Translations under genes and position numbers: made by a program
The notes under the pieces: generated by a model
The model's database searches: none
What the model was told of the DNA's origin: nothing
What the model saw: only the letters and a program-made list of their open reading frames with translations
In this document: positions 18,516 to 26,756 of the stretch, piece after piece
How positions within the stretch are numbered: the stretch's first letter is position 1
Layout of the letters: every line of letters starts with the position of its first letter
DNA from: JBQTIU01 sp052387815
GTDB taxonomy: Bacteria; Pseudomonadota; Alphaproteobacteria; CACIAM-22H2
Reading direction: 5' to 3'
Length of the DNA stretch: 64,000 bases
Assembly (NCBI GenBank): GCA_052387815.1
Contig: JBQTIU010000013.1
Span: forward strand, 62,001 to 126,000

Positions 18516-19382
18516 CTATAGGTCGATCTCGGTCCAGATCGGCTGGTGGTCGGAGCCCGCCGCCTCCGCGTCGATCCAGGCGCGGCGGACGAGCGGCGCC
18601 AGCGCGGCGCTCACGAAGCAGTAGTCGATCCGCATGCCTCCGCTTGCATCGGGCCAGGTGATGCCCGTGGGCTCGCCATGGCCGGCGGCGACCCAGGCAT
18701 CGACGAAGCCTTCGAGGTTGTTCATCCGCCCGTGTTCGGGCGACAGCGGGCCGCAGATGCGGGCATAGAGCGGCGAGTCCGGGGGCAAGTTGAAATCGCC
18801 CATCAGGATCGCCTCGCGCGGCATCGCCGGCGGCTTCTGTCCCTCGGTCCATTCCTCCTTGTGGACGCCGCACCACGCCCCGCCCTCGGCTGGCGCGCGG
18901 GCGTGAATGTCGAGCAGGGCCTCGACTTGGGGGCCGCGGCTGGCGTCGGCGAGGTGGGTCAAATGGATCGAATAGAACCGCACCGCTCCGCGAGCGGTGG
19001 CGATGACGCCTTCGAGCGCGGCGCGCTGCAGGCTGAACTGGATGAGCGTCCCGAATTTCGGCAGCATGAAGTTGCGCGACGACAGGATCGGAGTGCGCGC
19101 GAGCAGCATGTTGCCGAACTGACGGCGCCGCATGATCGGATGGCCGTCGGCCCCGGTCTCGCTGGCATCGAGATCGAGGCCCGGGCCGTAGACCCAGTGA
19201 TAGGCGGGTAAGAGCCGGGCGAGCGCGGCCGGCTGATCGGTGAGGCCCGTGCGCCGGTAGAACCGATCGACCTCTTGCAGCGCGATCACGTCCGCGCCCT
19301 CGACCGCCGCCGCGATGCGGGCGAGGTCGAACCGCCCGTCGCGGCCGCGGCCGTACTGGATGTTGTAGCTCACCAGGCGCAT
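18516..19382 (-). CDS. Endonuclease/exonuclease/phosphatase family protein
   Basis: 288 aa EEP-fold hydrolase without obvious signal peptide. RLVSYNIQYGRGRDG (catalytic Asn), IALQEVDR (metal-binding Glu), LMGDFNLPPDSPLY (DxN motif) and SDHQPIWTEIDL (catalytic Asp-His) are all present, so it should be active on phosphodiester or phosphate ester substrates; the specific substrate is unknown. ATG 19382 is chosen for its GGGAGG Shine-Dalgarno 6 bp upstream. It is divergent from the EamA transporter gene. Confidence 0.85.
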   Translation of the reverse strand: MRLVSYNIQYGRGRDGRFDLARIAAAVEGADVIALQEVDRFYRRTGLTDQPAALARLLPAYHWVYGPGLDLDASETGADGHPIMRRRQFGNMLLARTPILSSRNFMLPKFGTLIQFSLQRAALEGVIATARGAVRFYSIHLTHLADASRGPQVEALLDIHARAPAEGGAWCGVHKEEWTEGQKPPAMPREAILMGDFNLPPDSPLYARICGPLSPEHGRMNNLEGFVDAWVAAGHGEPTGITWPDASGGMRIDYCFVSAALAPLVRRAWIDAEAAGSDHQPIWTEIDL

Positions 19383-19502
19383 GCGTTTCCTCCCTTGGGA
19401 CACAAGCGTGGTCAATGGTATAGGGGGTCGCGCCCAAACTGTCAGCCCGGCGCTGGCGCGGCCGCGTGGTATGAACGGGTGGTCCGCTCGGAACCCCGTC
19501 CC

Positions 19503-20387
19503 ATGCCGCTATTCCTGCTGCTGCTGCTCGGAACCAACTGGGGGCTCGGCTTTTCGCTCGCCAAGATCGGCGTGACCAGCGGCATGCCGCCGCTCGGCTA
19601 TGCGTTCTGGCAGGCGCTCGGCGCCGGCGCGGTCCTGCTGGCGGTCGGCGGGGCGTCGGTCGGGCTGCCGCCGGTCTCGCTCGCGCACCTGCGCTACTAC
19701 CTGCTGGCGGGCGCGTTCGGGACGGCGGTTCCGCTCGTCAACATGCTGGTGGTGGTCGCCCATGTGCCGGTCGGCGTCGTCACGGTCATCGTGTCGATCG
19801 CGCCGCTCCTCACCTACGGCTTCGCCCAGCTCTGCGGCCTCGAGCGGGTCGAGCCGCGCCGCGCCTTCGGCATCGCGCTGGGCTTCGCCGGCGCGCTGAT
19901 GATCCTGCTGCCACGCGCCAGCCTACCCTCGCCCGACATGGTGCCGTGGGCCCTGTTGTCGATCGTAACGCCGCTCTTCTATGCCGGCAGCAACGTCTAT
20001 ATCGGCTACGCCCGGCCGCCCGGGATCCATTCGCTGACGCTCGCCGGCGCCTTGCAGCTCGCGGCGGCGGTGTGCGTGCTGCCGCCGATGCTGGCGACCG
20101 GCAGCTTCCATCCGCTGTGGCCGCCGCTTGGCGCGGGCGAATGGGTGGTCCTCGGCGCCATGGCCATGGCCAGCATCGGCTCGCTGCTCATGTTCGAGAT
20201 CATGCGCCTGGCCGGCACGGTGTATTTCAGCCAAGTCGCCTACGTCGTCACCATCGCCGGCGTGCTGTGGGGCATGTACATCTTCGGCGAGCGCCACAGC
20301 GCCTGGATCTGGGGCGCGATGGGGGTGATTTTCTGCGGCTTGATGCTGGCGCGCCGCCCGGCCGCCCTCAACGGCTCTCGCGGATGA
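19503..20387 (+). CDS. EamA/DMT-superfamily transporter
   Basis: 294 aa, ten predicted hydrophobic segments in two EamA repeats (about 5-135 and 150-285), e.g. FLLLLLGTNWGLGFSLAKIG and the second-half motif ending GMYIFGERHSAWIWGAMGV. Drug/metabolite transporters of this type are typically small-molecule exporters; substrate unknown. The last 20 bp overlap the 3' end of the convergent PHB depolymerase gene. Confidence 0.85.
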   Translation: MPLFLLLLLGTNWGLGFSLAKIGVTSGMPPLGYAFWQALGAGAVLLAVGGASVGLPPVSLAHLRYYLLAGAFGTAVPLVNMLVVVAHVPVGVVTVIVSIAPLLTYGFAQLCGLERVEPRRAFGIALGFAGALMILLPRASLPSPDMVPWALLSIVTPLFYAGSNVYIGYARPPGIHSLTLAGALQLAAAVCVLPPMLATGSFHPLWPPLGAGEWVVLGAMAMASIGSLLMFEIMRLAGTVYFSQVAYVVTIAGVLWGMYIFGERHSAWIWGAMGVIFCGLMLARRPAALNGSRG

Positions 20388-21576
20388 AGGCCCGCAACTG
20401 CGGCAGGACCTCGCGCAGCCAGCGCCGGCCGTTGAACAGGGCCAAATGGCCGGCGCCCGGGTGCCGTAGATGCCGGCGCCGGCCGGCCTCGAGCCTGGGG
20501 CAGAGCCGGTGCGCAGCGAAGGTCTGGCCGGGGCTGGAGTTGTCGTCGAGTTCGCCCTCGACGGTCATCAGCGCGGCCCGCACGAGCGCGGCCGGGTCGA
20601 CGCGCTGGCTGCGCCAGCGCATCGTCCCCTCGGCCAGCGCATGGTCTTGGAAGACGGTCTTGACGGTGTCGAGAAAGAGCTCGGCAGGCACGTCCATCAC
20701 CGATAGGAAATCGTCGTAGAGGCGGCGGTGGGCCGCGGCGCTCTCGCCGTCGCCGTGCACCAGGCGGTCGAAGTGCTCGCGCGCCGACCCTGCATGGCGA
20801 TCGAGATTCGTGTGCATGAAACCGGACAATGGGATGAAACCCGGATAGACCCGGCGCATGAAACCTGGGTAGGGCGCGGGCACGGCGGCGATCGCGGTCC
20901 GCTCGAACCAGTCGAGCGAACGCTGGGCGGCGAGGCGGTTGACCGGAGTCGGGTTGATACGCGCATCGACGGGCGCGCCGATCAGGGTCAGCGATCGAGG
21001 CTCCCAACCGCCCTCGGCCACGATCGCCGCCGCGGCGAGGACCGGTACGGCTTGGCCGACAGCGATCACGTGCGCCTCGGGGCCGAGCAGCCCGAGGAAC
21101 CGGATCAAGTAATCGATGCAGTCGTCGAGGCCGAACCGACCCTGCGACACCGGCACCCAGGCGGCGTCGATCCAGTCGGTGACGTAGACATCGTGGTCGG
21201 GGAGCAGCGCCGCCACGGTGTCGCGCAGCATCGTCGCGTAGTGGCCCGTCAGCGGCGCCACCAGCAACAACTTGGGATCGTCGCGCTCGCACGCGCGGCG
21301 GAAATGCAACAGCTCGCAAAACCCTTCCGCGGCGGCCACCACGACGCGGACCGGGACCTTGTCATCGGCGATCACGGTGTCGGCCAGCCCGAACGCGGGC
21401 TTGCCGTAGTGGCGTGTCGTGCGCTCGATCCACTGCGAGCCGGCGGCCATCGCCCGCCCGAAGCCGGTGTAGGAGAGCGGCAAGACGGGGTGGGTGAAGA
21501 CTTGCCGGACCGCTTCGGCCGTCAACCGCAGCGGGGACAACCATGCCTGGCGTAGGTCATAGATGCTGTGGACCAA
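20368..21576 (-). CDS. phaZ: Intracellular polyhydroxyalkanoate depolymerase
   Basis: About 402 aa. The N-terminus LVHSIYDLRQAWLSPLRLTA corresponds to the MLYQLYDxxxAxLxPxR opening of type PhaZ. PKLLLVAPLTGHYATMLRDT, the DVYVTDWIDAAWVPVSQGRF block and HPGAGHLALFNGRRWLREVL near the C-terminus are family hallmarks. It degrades stored PHB granules. Start proposed at TTG 21576, nine bases after GGAGG; an in-frame GTG at 21585 would overlap that Shine-Dalgarno. The active-site region reads VIAVGQAVPVLAAAAI, with Gly-Gln in the nucleophile-elbow position where a Cys or Ser might be expected, so the nucleophile needs checking. Confidence 0.85.
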   Translation of the reverse strand: MVHSIYDLRQAWLSPLRLTAEAVRQVFTHPVLPLSYTGFGRAMAAGSQWIERTTRHYGKPAFGLADTVIADDKVPVRVVVAAAEGFCELLHFRRACERDDPKLLLVAPLTGHYATMLRDTVAALLPDHDVYVTDWIDAAWVPVSQGRFGLDDCIDYLIRFLGLLGPEAHVIAVGQAVPVLAAAAIVAEGGWEPRSLTLIGAPVDARINPTPVNRLAAQRSLDWFERTAIAAVPAPYPGFMRRVYPGFIPLSGFMHTNLDRHAGSAREHFDRLVHGDGESAAAHRRLYDDFLSVMDVPAELFLDTVKTVFQDHALAEGTMRWRSQRVDPAALVRAALMTVEGELDDNSSPGQTFAAHRLCPRLEAGRRRHLRHPGAGHLALFNGRRWLREVLPQLRAFIRESR

Positions 21577-21659
21577 ATTCGGCACCCTCCAATATCTAGT
21601 GGGTGCGGAAAATACACCTATCGATGCCGGAAGACAAATGTAGATGCGCTCGAGGAGCC

Positions 21660-22976
21660 TCAGGCGCGGTCGATCAGGTGCACGAACGATCCCATGACGC
21701 TCCCGGCCCGCCGGCCCGCGTCGGCGAGCTTCGCGCCGCCGGCATCGGCGAGCCGGAACAGCGGTTCGCCTTCCCCTTCGCTGAGGATCGTGGCGTAGTG
21801 GAACTCGTGGCCGCGAAAGGCGGTGCCGGCGGGCCCCAGCGGCCCCGCGGCGGCGAGCGCGGCGCGCCGATATCCCAGATGCAACCGCGGCCGCTCGCAG
21901 GAGGACTCGAGGGCCAGCAAGCCGGCCATGGCGTGGTCGCGTCCCTCGGCGTCGCACAGCGTGCGGCCCAACACCATGTAGCCCCCGCATTCCCCGTAGA
22001 TCGCCGCCCCGCGCCTGGCGGCATCGCCGAGGCCGCCCACGAACCTGCGGCCGCCGGAGATCCGCGCGGCGTGCAACTCGGGATAGCCGCCGGGCAGGTA
22101 GACGGCATCGGCCGCCGTGTCCGGCGCCTCATCGTTGAGCGGCGAGAAGAACGACAGTTCGGCGCCGGCCCGCCGCCAGCCGTCGAGCAACGCCGGATAG
22201 GCGAAAGCGAACGCATCGTCGGCTGCGACCGCGATGCGCGAGCCCAAGGGCGGCACCAGCACGGCGGTCCCGGCTGCTTCCACCATGCGGGCCGGGCGGG
22301 CCAAGGCGCGCAGCTGCGCGAGGTCGACGGCGGCGCCGATCCGCTCGGCTGCTCGGTCGAGGAACGCCTCGAGGCCCAAGCGTTCGCGGGCCTGGACGAG
22401 GCCCAGATGGCGCTCGGGGAGCGCCAGAGAGGGATCGTCGCCGACGCAGCCCAGGACCGGGATATTGGCGCGCCGCGCCGCCATCGCCTGGCGCAGCAGG
22501 CGGGCGTGACCCTCGCCGCCGACCCGGTTGAAGATGACGCCCGCGACATCGACGCCGGCGCGGTAGCGGGCGAAGCCCTCGACCACCGCCGCCGCCGATG
22601 CCGCCTGGCCGCGCGCGTCGACCGCCAGCACGACCGGCCAGCCGGTGAGTTGCGCGAGATCGGCGGTCGAACCCGTGCCCTTCGCATCGATGCCGTCGAA
22701 CAACCCCATGACGCCTTCGACGAGGACGAGCTCGGCCTCGGCCAGGCGCGCGACGAGCGCGGCCAGGCTCTCGGCGCGCATCGCCCACGGATCGAGGTTG
22801 AGGCACGGCCGGCCGCTCGCCGCGGCGTGGAACCCCGGATCGATATAGTCGGGGCCGGCCTTGGCGGCGGCGACCCGCACGCCGTCGCGCACCAGGCGGC
22901 GCAGCAAGGCGAGGGTCAACGTAGTCTTGCCGGCGCCCGAGGCGGGCGCGGCGAGGATCAAGCCGGGTGCGGCCAT
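21660..22976 (-). CDS. cobB: Cobyrinate a,c-diamide synthase
   Basis: 438 aa. It amidates the a and c carboxylates of (hydrogeno)cobyrinic acid with glutamine and ATP. N-terminal dethiobiotin-synthetase-like ATPase: LILAAPASGAGKTTLTLALL (P-loop), GPDYIDPGFHAAASGRPCLN, VEGVMGLFDG. C-terminal type-1 glutamine amidotransferase: YLPGGYPELHA, GECGGYMVLG with the nucleophile Cys, and the His in FRGHEFHYATI. ATG 22976 follows the SCO1-like gene by 14 bp on the same strand. The end lies about 80 bp upstream of the phaZ start. Confidence 0.93.
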   Translation of the reverse strand: MAAPGLILAAPASGAGKTTLTLALLRRLVRDGVRVAAAKAGPDYIDPGFHAAASGRPCLNLDPWAMRAESLAALVARLAEAELVLVEGVMGLFDGIDAKGTGSTADLAQLTGWPVVLAVDARGQAASAAAVVEGFARYRAGVDVAGVIFNRVGGEGHARLLRQAMAARRANIPVLGCVGDDPSLALPERHLGLVQARERLGLEAFLDRAAERIGAAVDLAQLRALARPARMVEAAGTAVLVPPLGSRIAVAADDAFAFAYPALLDGWRRAGAELSFFSPLNDEAPDTAADAVYLPGGYPELHAARISGGRRFVGGLGDAARRGAAIYGECGGYMVLGRTLCDAEGRDHAMAGLLALESSCERPRLHLGYRRAALAAAGPLGPAGTAFRGHEFHYATILSEGEGEPLFRLADAGGAKLADAGRRAGSVMGSFVHLIDRA

Positions 22977-22990
22977 CGCGCAGCCGGCGC

Positions 22991-23602
22991 TCACAGATGG
23001 GCGCGGATCGTCGCCGCCATGCGTTCGGGCGGCGTCTCGTGGGTGAAATGGGCGCGGAATTTGCCGTCGCGTCCCATCAAGTAGATCAGGCCCGTATGAT
23101 CGACGGTGTAATTCGCGTCGCGCGCGGGGTCGCCGTTGACACGAGTGTAGACCCGATAGGCGCGCGCCACCGCCGCGATCTCCTCGGCGGTGCCGGTCAA
23201 GCCGACGAGGTGCGTCGAAAAACGTTCCATGTAGGATTTGAGCACCGCCGGAGTGTCGCGCCCGGGATCGACAGTGACGAAGATGGGCTGCACCGCCTCG
23301 GCGTCGGCGCCCAGACGGTCGATGGCGTCGGCCATCAACTGCAGTTCGAGCGGGCAGATGTCCGGGCAGGACGTGAAGCCGAAGGCGACCAGCATCAGCC
23401 TGCCGCGGAACTCGGCATCGCCGCGGCGCTTCCCGTCCTGATCGAGAAGGGTGAACGGGCCGCCGATCCGCGCTTCCCCGAAGCTGCGGCCGGCGGGCGA
23501 TGCGCCGTCGCCGAACAGGGCTTGCCAGCCGTAACCGAGCGCGGCGCCGATCGCGATCGCTGCCAGGACCGACAGCAGGCGCCGCCGCCAGAGGGGCGTC
23601 AC
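22991..23602 (-). CDS. SCO1/SenC-family copper-binding thioredoxin-like protein
   Basis: 203 aa, GTG start. An N-terminal membrane anchor (LLSVLAAIAIGAALGYGW) is followed by a periplasmic thioredoxin-like domain with the copper-binding FTSCPDICP (Cys-x3-Cys) and the distal His in YTVDHTGLIYLM, so all three metal ligands are present. SCO proteins deliver copper to the CuA site of cytochrome oxidase or handle thiol redox. The start overlaps the stop of the small lipoprotein gene by 4 bp (GTGA). Its position between cobA and cobB is unusual for an assembly factor of respiration. Confidence 0.88.
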   Translation of the reverse strand: MTPLWRRRLLSVLAAIAIGAALGYGWQALFGDGASPAGRSFGEARIGGPFTLLDQDGKRRGDAEFRGRLMLVAFGFTSCPDICPLELQLMADAIDRLGADAEAVQPIFVTVDPGRDTPAVLKSYMERFSTHLVGLTGTAEEIAAVARAYRVYTRVNGDPARDANYTVDHTGLIYLMGRDGKFRAHFTHETPPERMAATIRAHL

Positions 23603-23892
23603 TGGGGGCGCGTCTCCGGCGCGCGCTGGCGGCGCCAGCCGTGCGCTTCCATGCAGTCGCGATAAAGCTGGCCCTCGATCGAGGACACCCGCCGCTCGGC
23701 CCGCTGGGTATCGTAGCCGCGGTCGAACGAGGTATCGACGAAGGCATAGCGGCCGGCGTCGCGCGCGCAATCCTCGCGCGACAAGCGCAGGTCGCCGGGC
23801 TCGGCGCCCTCCTTCACCCACTCGGTGCGCGGGGCGCAGGCGCCAAGCGCTAGCGCGATCAAGGCGGCTGTGGTCGAAAGGCGTAAGGTCAT
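23599..23892 (-). CDS. Small lipoprotein, unknown function
   Basis: 97 aa with a signal peptide and lipobox LGAC (Cys at about residue 19), then a short polar domain with two further Cys (EDCARDAGRYAFVDTSF and LYRDCMEAHGWRR), which could form a disulfide. The DCMEAxGW ending is seen in small alphaproteobacterial lipoproteins of unknown function. It overlaps the SCO1-like gene by 4 bp, so the two are translationally coupled and perhaps act together in the envelope. Confidence 0.75.
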   Translation of the reverse strand: MTLRLSTTAALIALALGACAPRTEWVKEGAEPGDLRLSREDCARDAGRYAFVDTSFDRGYDTQRAERRVSSIEGQLYRDCMEAHGWRRQRAPETRPQ

Positions 23893-23934
23893 GGCAGTTA
23901 CATAATCTCCCCAAGCGAAAGTTTGAAGCGGTCG

Positions 23935-24777
23935 CTAGGACCCGGCCGCATGTTTGGGTCGCAGGCCCAGCGGGTCGGCTTCGAGCACCCGCCCCGACAG
24001 GGCGCCGAGCCAGTCGAGCCCGGCCCGCAGCCGCACGACCTCGCCGACCACCACCAAGGCCGGCGGCTCGATGCCGTGGCGCGCCACGTCCCGCGCCGCC
24101 GCGCCAAGCGTGGTCTCGAGCACGGCTTGGAGCGGAGTCGAGGCGCGGCTGACCACGGCGACTGGCTCGCCCGCCCGCCGTCCGGCGGCGATCAGGCGGC
24201 TGGCGATCGTCTCGAGATGCTTGAGCGCCATGTAGAACACCAGGACCGGCGCCCCGCGCGCCAGCGCCGGCCAGTCGAGCCCGTCCGGCACCTCGCCGCT
24301 CACCCCGTGCCCGGTGACGAACGTCACCGCATGGTTGGTATCGCGGTGGGTCACTGGGATGCCGGCATAGGCGAGGCCACCGATGCCGGAACTGATGCCG
24401 GGCACCAAGCGGAAGGGCACGCCGGCCCCGACCAGCGCCAAGGCTTCCTCGCCGCCGCGCCCGAACACGAAGGGATCGCCGCCTTTGAGCCGCAGCACGC
24501 GCTGGCGCGCCCGCGCCAGTTGCACCAGCCGGGCGGAGATGTCGGGCTGGCTGGGGCCGGGGCGGCCGCCGCGCTTGCCGGCGAATTGGAGGGCCGCCCC
24601 GGGCCGCGCCAGGGCGAGGATGCGCCGATCGACCAGCGCGTCGTACACGATCGCATCCGCGTGGCGCAGCGCGTGCAGCCCATACAGCGATAAAAGGCCC
24701 GGATCGCCCGGGCCGGCCCCCACCAGCCACACCCAGCCGGGCTCGAAGGCGGGCATTTCGAAGGGCAGATTGTCCAT
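23935..24777 (-). CDS. cobA: Uroporphyrinogen-III C-methyltransferase
   Basis: 280 aa. It methylates uroporphyrinogen III at C2 and C7 to give precorrin-2, the branch point to B12 and siroheme. SAM-dependent tetrapyrrole methylase motifs: VGAGPGDPGLLSLYGLHAL, LKGGDPFVFGRGGEEA, LVPGISSGIGGLAYAGIPVT, FVTGHG and YMALKHLE. It is the single-domain form without CysG-type dehydrogenase. It starts 79 bp from the divergent cbiD gene, a probable bidirectional promoter region, and is followed by the small lipoprotein gene. Confidence 0.93.
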   Translation of the reverse strand: MDNLPFEMPAFEPGWVWLVGAGPGDPGLLSLYGLHALRHADAIVYDALVDRRILALARPGAALQFAGKRGGRPGPSQPDISARLVQLARARQRVLRLKGGDPFVFGRGGEEALALVGAGVPFRLVPGISSGIGGLAYAGIPVTHRDTNHAVTFVTGHGVSGEVPDGLDWPALARGAPVLVFYMALKHLETIASRLIAAGRRAGEPVAVVSRASTPLQAVLETTLGAAARDVARHGIEPPALVVVGEVVRLRAGLDWLGALSGRVLEADPLGLRPKHAAGS

Positions 24778-24855
24778 GGACCGAAGACTAATCCCTGGCG
24801 TCGCGAATCCCAAGCACCCTCGCGCCGATGCGCGGATGGTACTAGGCTTGGACCC

Positions 24856-25992
24856 ATGGCGAGCCAAGACCCGGGGCCGGAGGGGAACCTCACCGGCCGT
24901 CCCGCGCCGCCACGCAGGGAGCGCATAGGGCCGTTGCGCAAGGGCTGGACCACCGGCGCCTGCGCCGCGGCGGCGGCGCGCGCCGCCTACGAAGCGCTCT
25001 TGACCGGGCATTTCCCCGACCCCGTGGCGATCGTCCTGCCGCGTGGCCAAAGGCCCGAGTTCCCGCTCGCGCGGCGCGAGCTCGCGCGCGGGCGCGCCAC
25101 CGCCGGGATCATCAAGGATGCGGGCGACGATCCCGACGTCACCCACGGGGCCCTCGTGCTGTCGAGCGTCGAGCCTGGCGAGCCTGGCAGTTTCGTCACG
25201 TTCCGCGCCGGGGAAGGCGTGGGCACGGTGACGCGGGCCGGGCTGCAGCTTCCGCCCGGCGAGCCGGCGATCAATCCCGCCCCGCGCGACATGATCCGCC
25301 GCGCGGTCCGCGACGCGGCCGACCATTGCGGGGGCTCGGGCGACGTGGTCGTGACGGTGTCGATTCCCGGCGGCGAGGCGCTAGCCGCCAAGACGCTCAA
25401 TGCCAGGCTCGGCATCGTCGGCGGGCTGTCGATCCTGGGCACGACCGGGGTGGTCGTGCCCTATTCGTGCTCGTCGTGGATCCATTCGATTCATCGCGGC
25501 ATCGACGTGGCGCGCGCGGCCGGGCTTGAGCACGTTGCGGCCTCCACCGGGTCGACTTCGGAAGCGGCAGTCAAGGCAATGTACGGGCTCGACGACATGG
25601 CGCTCATCGACATGGGGGATTTCGTCGGCGGCACGCTCAAATACCTGCGCCGGCATCCCGTGCCGCGCCTGACCGTTGCCGGCGGCTTCGGCAAGCTCGC
25701 CAAGCTCGCCGCCGGCCATCTCGACCTCCACTCCGACCGCTCCGCGGTCGACATCGCGGCGCTCGCTGCGCTCCTGTGCGATCTCGGTGCCCCGCCCGCT
25801 CTTAGCCAGCCAGCGCGGGCCGCCGCCTCGGCCGGGGAAGTGTTGCAGCTCGCCGCGGCGGCGGGCCTGCCGCTCGCCGGCCTCGTCGCTGCCCGCGCGC
25901 GCGCGGTGGCGCTCGCCGCGCTGGCCGGCGGCATCGCGGTCGACGTCGCGGTGTTCGATCGCCAGGGCCGGCTGATCGGCCATGCGCCGTGA
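24856..25992 (+). CDS. cbiD: Cobalt-precorrin-5B C1-methyltransferase
   Basis: 378 aa. In the anaerobic route CbiD methylates C1 after ring contraction. RKGWTTGACAAAAARAAYEA (about 28-47) is the family signature; it continues with GDDPDVTHGALV and LGIVGGLSILGTTGVVVPYS, then SCSSWIHSIHRGIDVARAAG. It is the counterpart of CobF, which is not in the window. It overlaps the cobK gene by 4 bp. Confidence 0.92.
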   Translation: MASQDPGPEGNLTGRPAPPRRERIGPLRKGWTTGACAAAAARAAYEALLTGHFPDPVAIVLPRGQRPEFPLARRELARGRATAGIIKDAGDDPDVTHGALVLSSVEPGEPGSFVTFRAGEGVGTVTRAGLQLPPGEPAINPAPRDMIRRAVRDAADHCGGSGDVVVTVSIPGGEALAAKTLNARLGIVGGLSILGTTGVVVPYSCSSWIHSIHRGIDVARAAGLEHVAASTGSTSEAAVKAMYGLDDMALIDMGDFVGGTLKYLRRHPVPRLTVAGGFGKLAKLAAGHLDLHSDRSAVDIAALAALLCDLGAPPALSQPARAAASAGEVLQLAAAAGLPLAGLVAARARAVALAALAGGIAVDVAVFDRQGRLIGHAP

Positions 25993-26741
25993 GCGAGCGC
26001 TTGCTGATCCTCGGCGGCACGGCCGAAGCGCGCGCGCTCGCCCGCCTGGCGGCCGAGCGCTTCGGGGCGCGCCTTGCCGTCACCACCTCGCTCGCCGGGC
26101 GCACCGCGCGGCCGGCGGCGGTCGAGGGCGAGGTCCGGGCGGGCGGCTTCGGCGGCGCCACGGGCCTTGCCGATTACCTGCGCCGCGCGCGCGTCGATCT
26201 CGTGGTCGATGCCACGCACCCGTTTGCCGCTAGGATCTCCGCCAGCGCGCGGGCGGCGGCCGAGGCGGCCGGGGTGGCGCGCCTGCTGCTGGTTCGGCCG
26301 CCCTGGCAACGGCATCCCGAGGACCGTTGGATCGAGGTCGACGATGCGGGGCAGGCGGCGGCGGCGCTCGCGGCGCTGGCGCGGCGCGTGTGGCTGACCA
26401 TCGGCGCGCGCCAGCTCAAGGCCTTCGCCGGGCTCGACGACCAATGGTTCCTGGTGCGCACGATCGATCCGCGGCGCTCGCTTCCGCTTGCCAACTTCGA
26501 GCTCATCCTCGGCCGCGGCCCGTTCACGCTCGAGGGCGAGCGGCGCGTGCTCGCGGACTATCGAATCGAGGCCGTGGTCACCAAGGCGAGCGGCGGGGAT
26601 GCCACCGCGGCGAAGCTCGTCGCCGCGCGCCAGGCGGGCCTGCCGGTGGTCATGATCCGCCGCCCGCCGCCAGAGCCCGGTCCGGCGGTGTTCGATTGCC
26701 AGGCGGCGCTCGAGTGGATCGCCGCCCGGCTCAAGCCGTGA
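25989..26741 (+). CDS. cobK: Precorrin-6A reductase (CobK/CbiJ)
   Basis: 250 aa from GTG. It reduces the C18-C19 double bond of (cobalt-)precorrin-6A with NAD(P)H. LLILGGTAEARALARLAAER is the nucleotide-binding opening; VDATHPFAARISASARAAAE and RLLLVRPPW, then ASGGDATAAKLVAARQAGLP and VVMIRRP, are the CobK/CbiJ hallmarks. It overlaps cbiD by 4 bp. Confidence 0.9.
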   Translation: MSERLLILGGTAEARALARLAAERFGARLAVTTSLAGRTARPAAVEGEVRAGGFGGATGLADYLRRARVDLVVDATHPFAARISASARAAAEAAGVARLLLVRPPWQRHPEDRWIEVDDAGQAAAALAALARRVWLTIGARQLKAFAGLDDQWFLVRTIDPRRSLPLANFELILGRGPFTLEGERRVLADYRIEAVVTKASGGDATAAKLVAARQAGLPVVMIRRPPPEPGPAVFDCQAALEWIAARLKP

Positions 26742-26756
26742 CGGCCCGGCCGCCGC

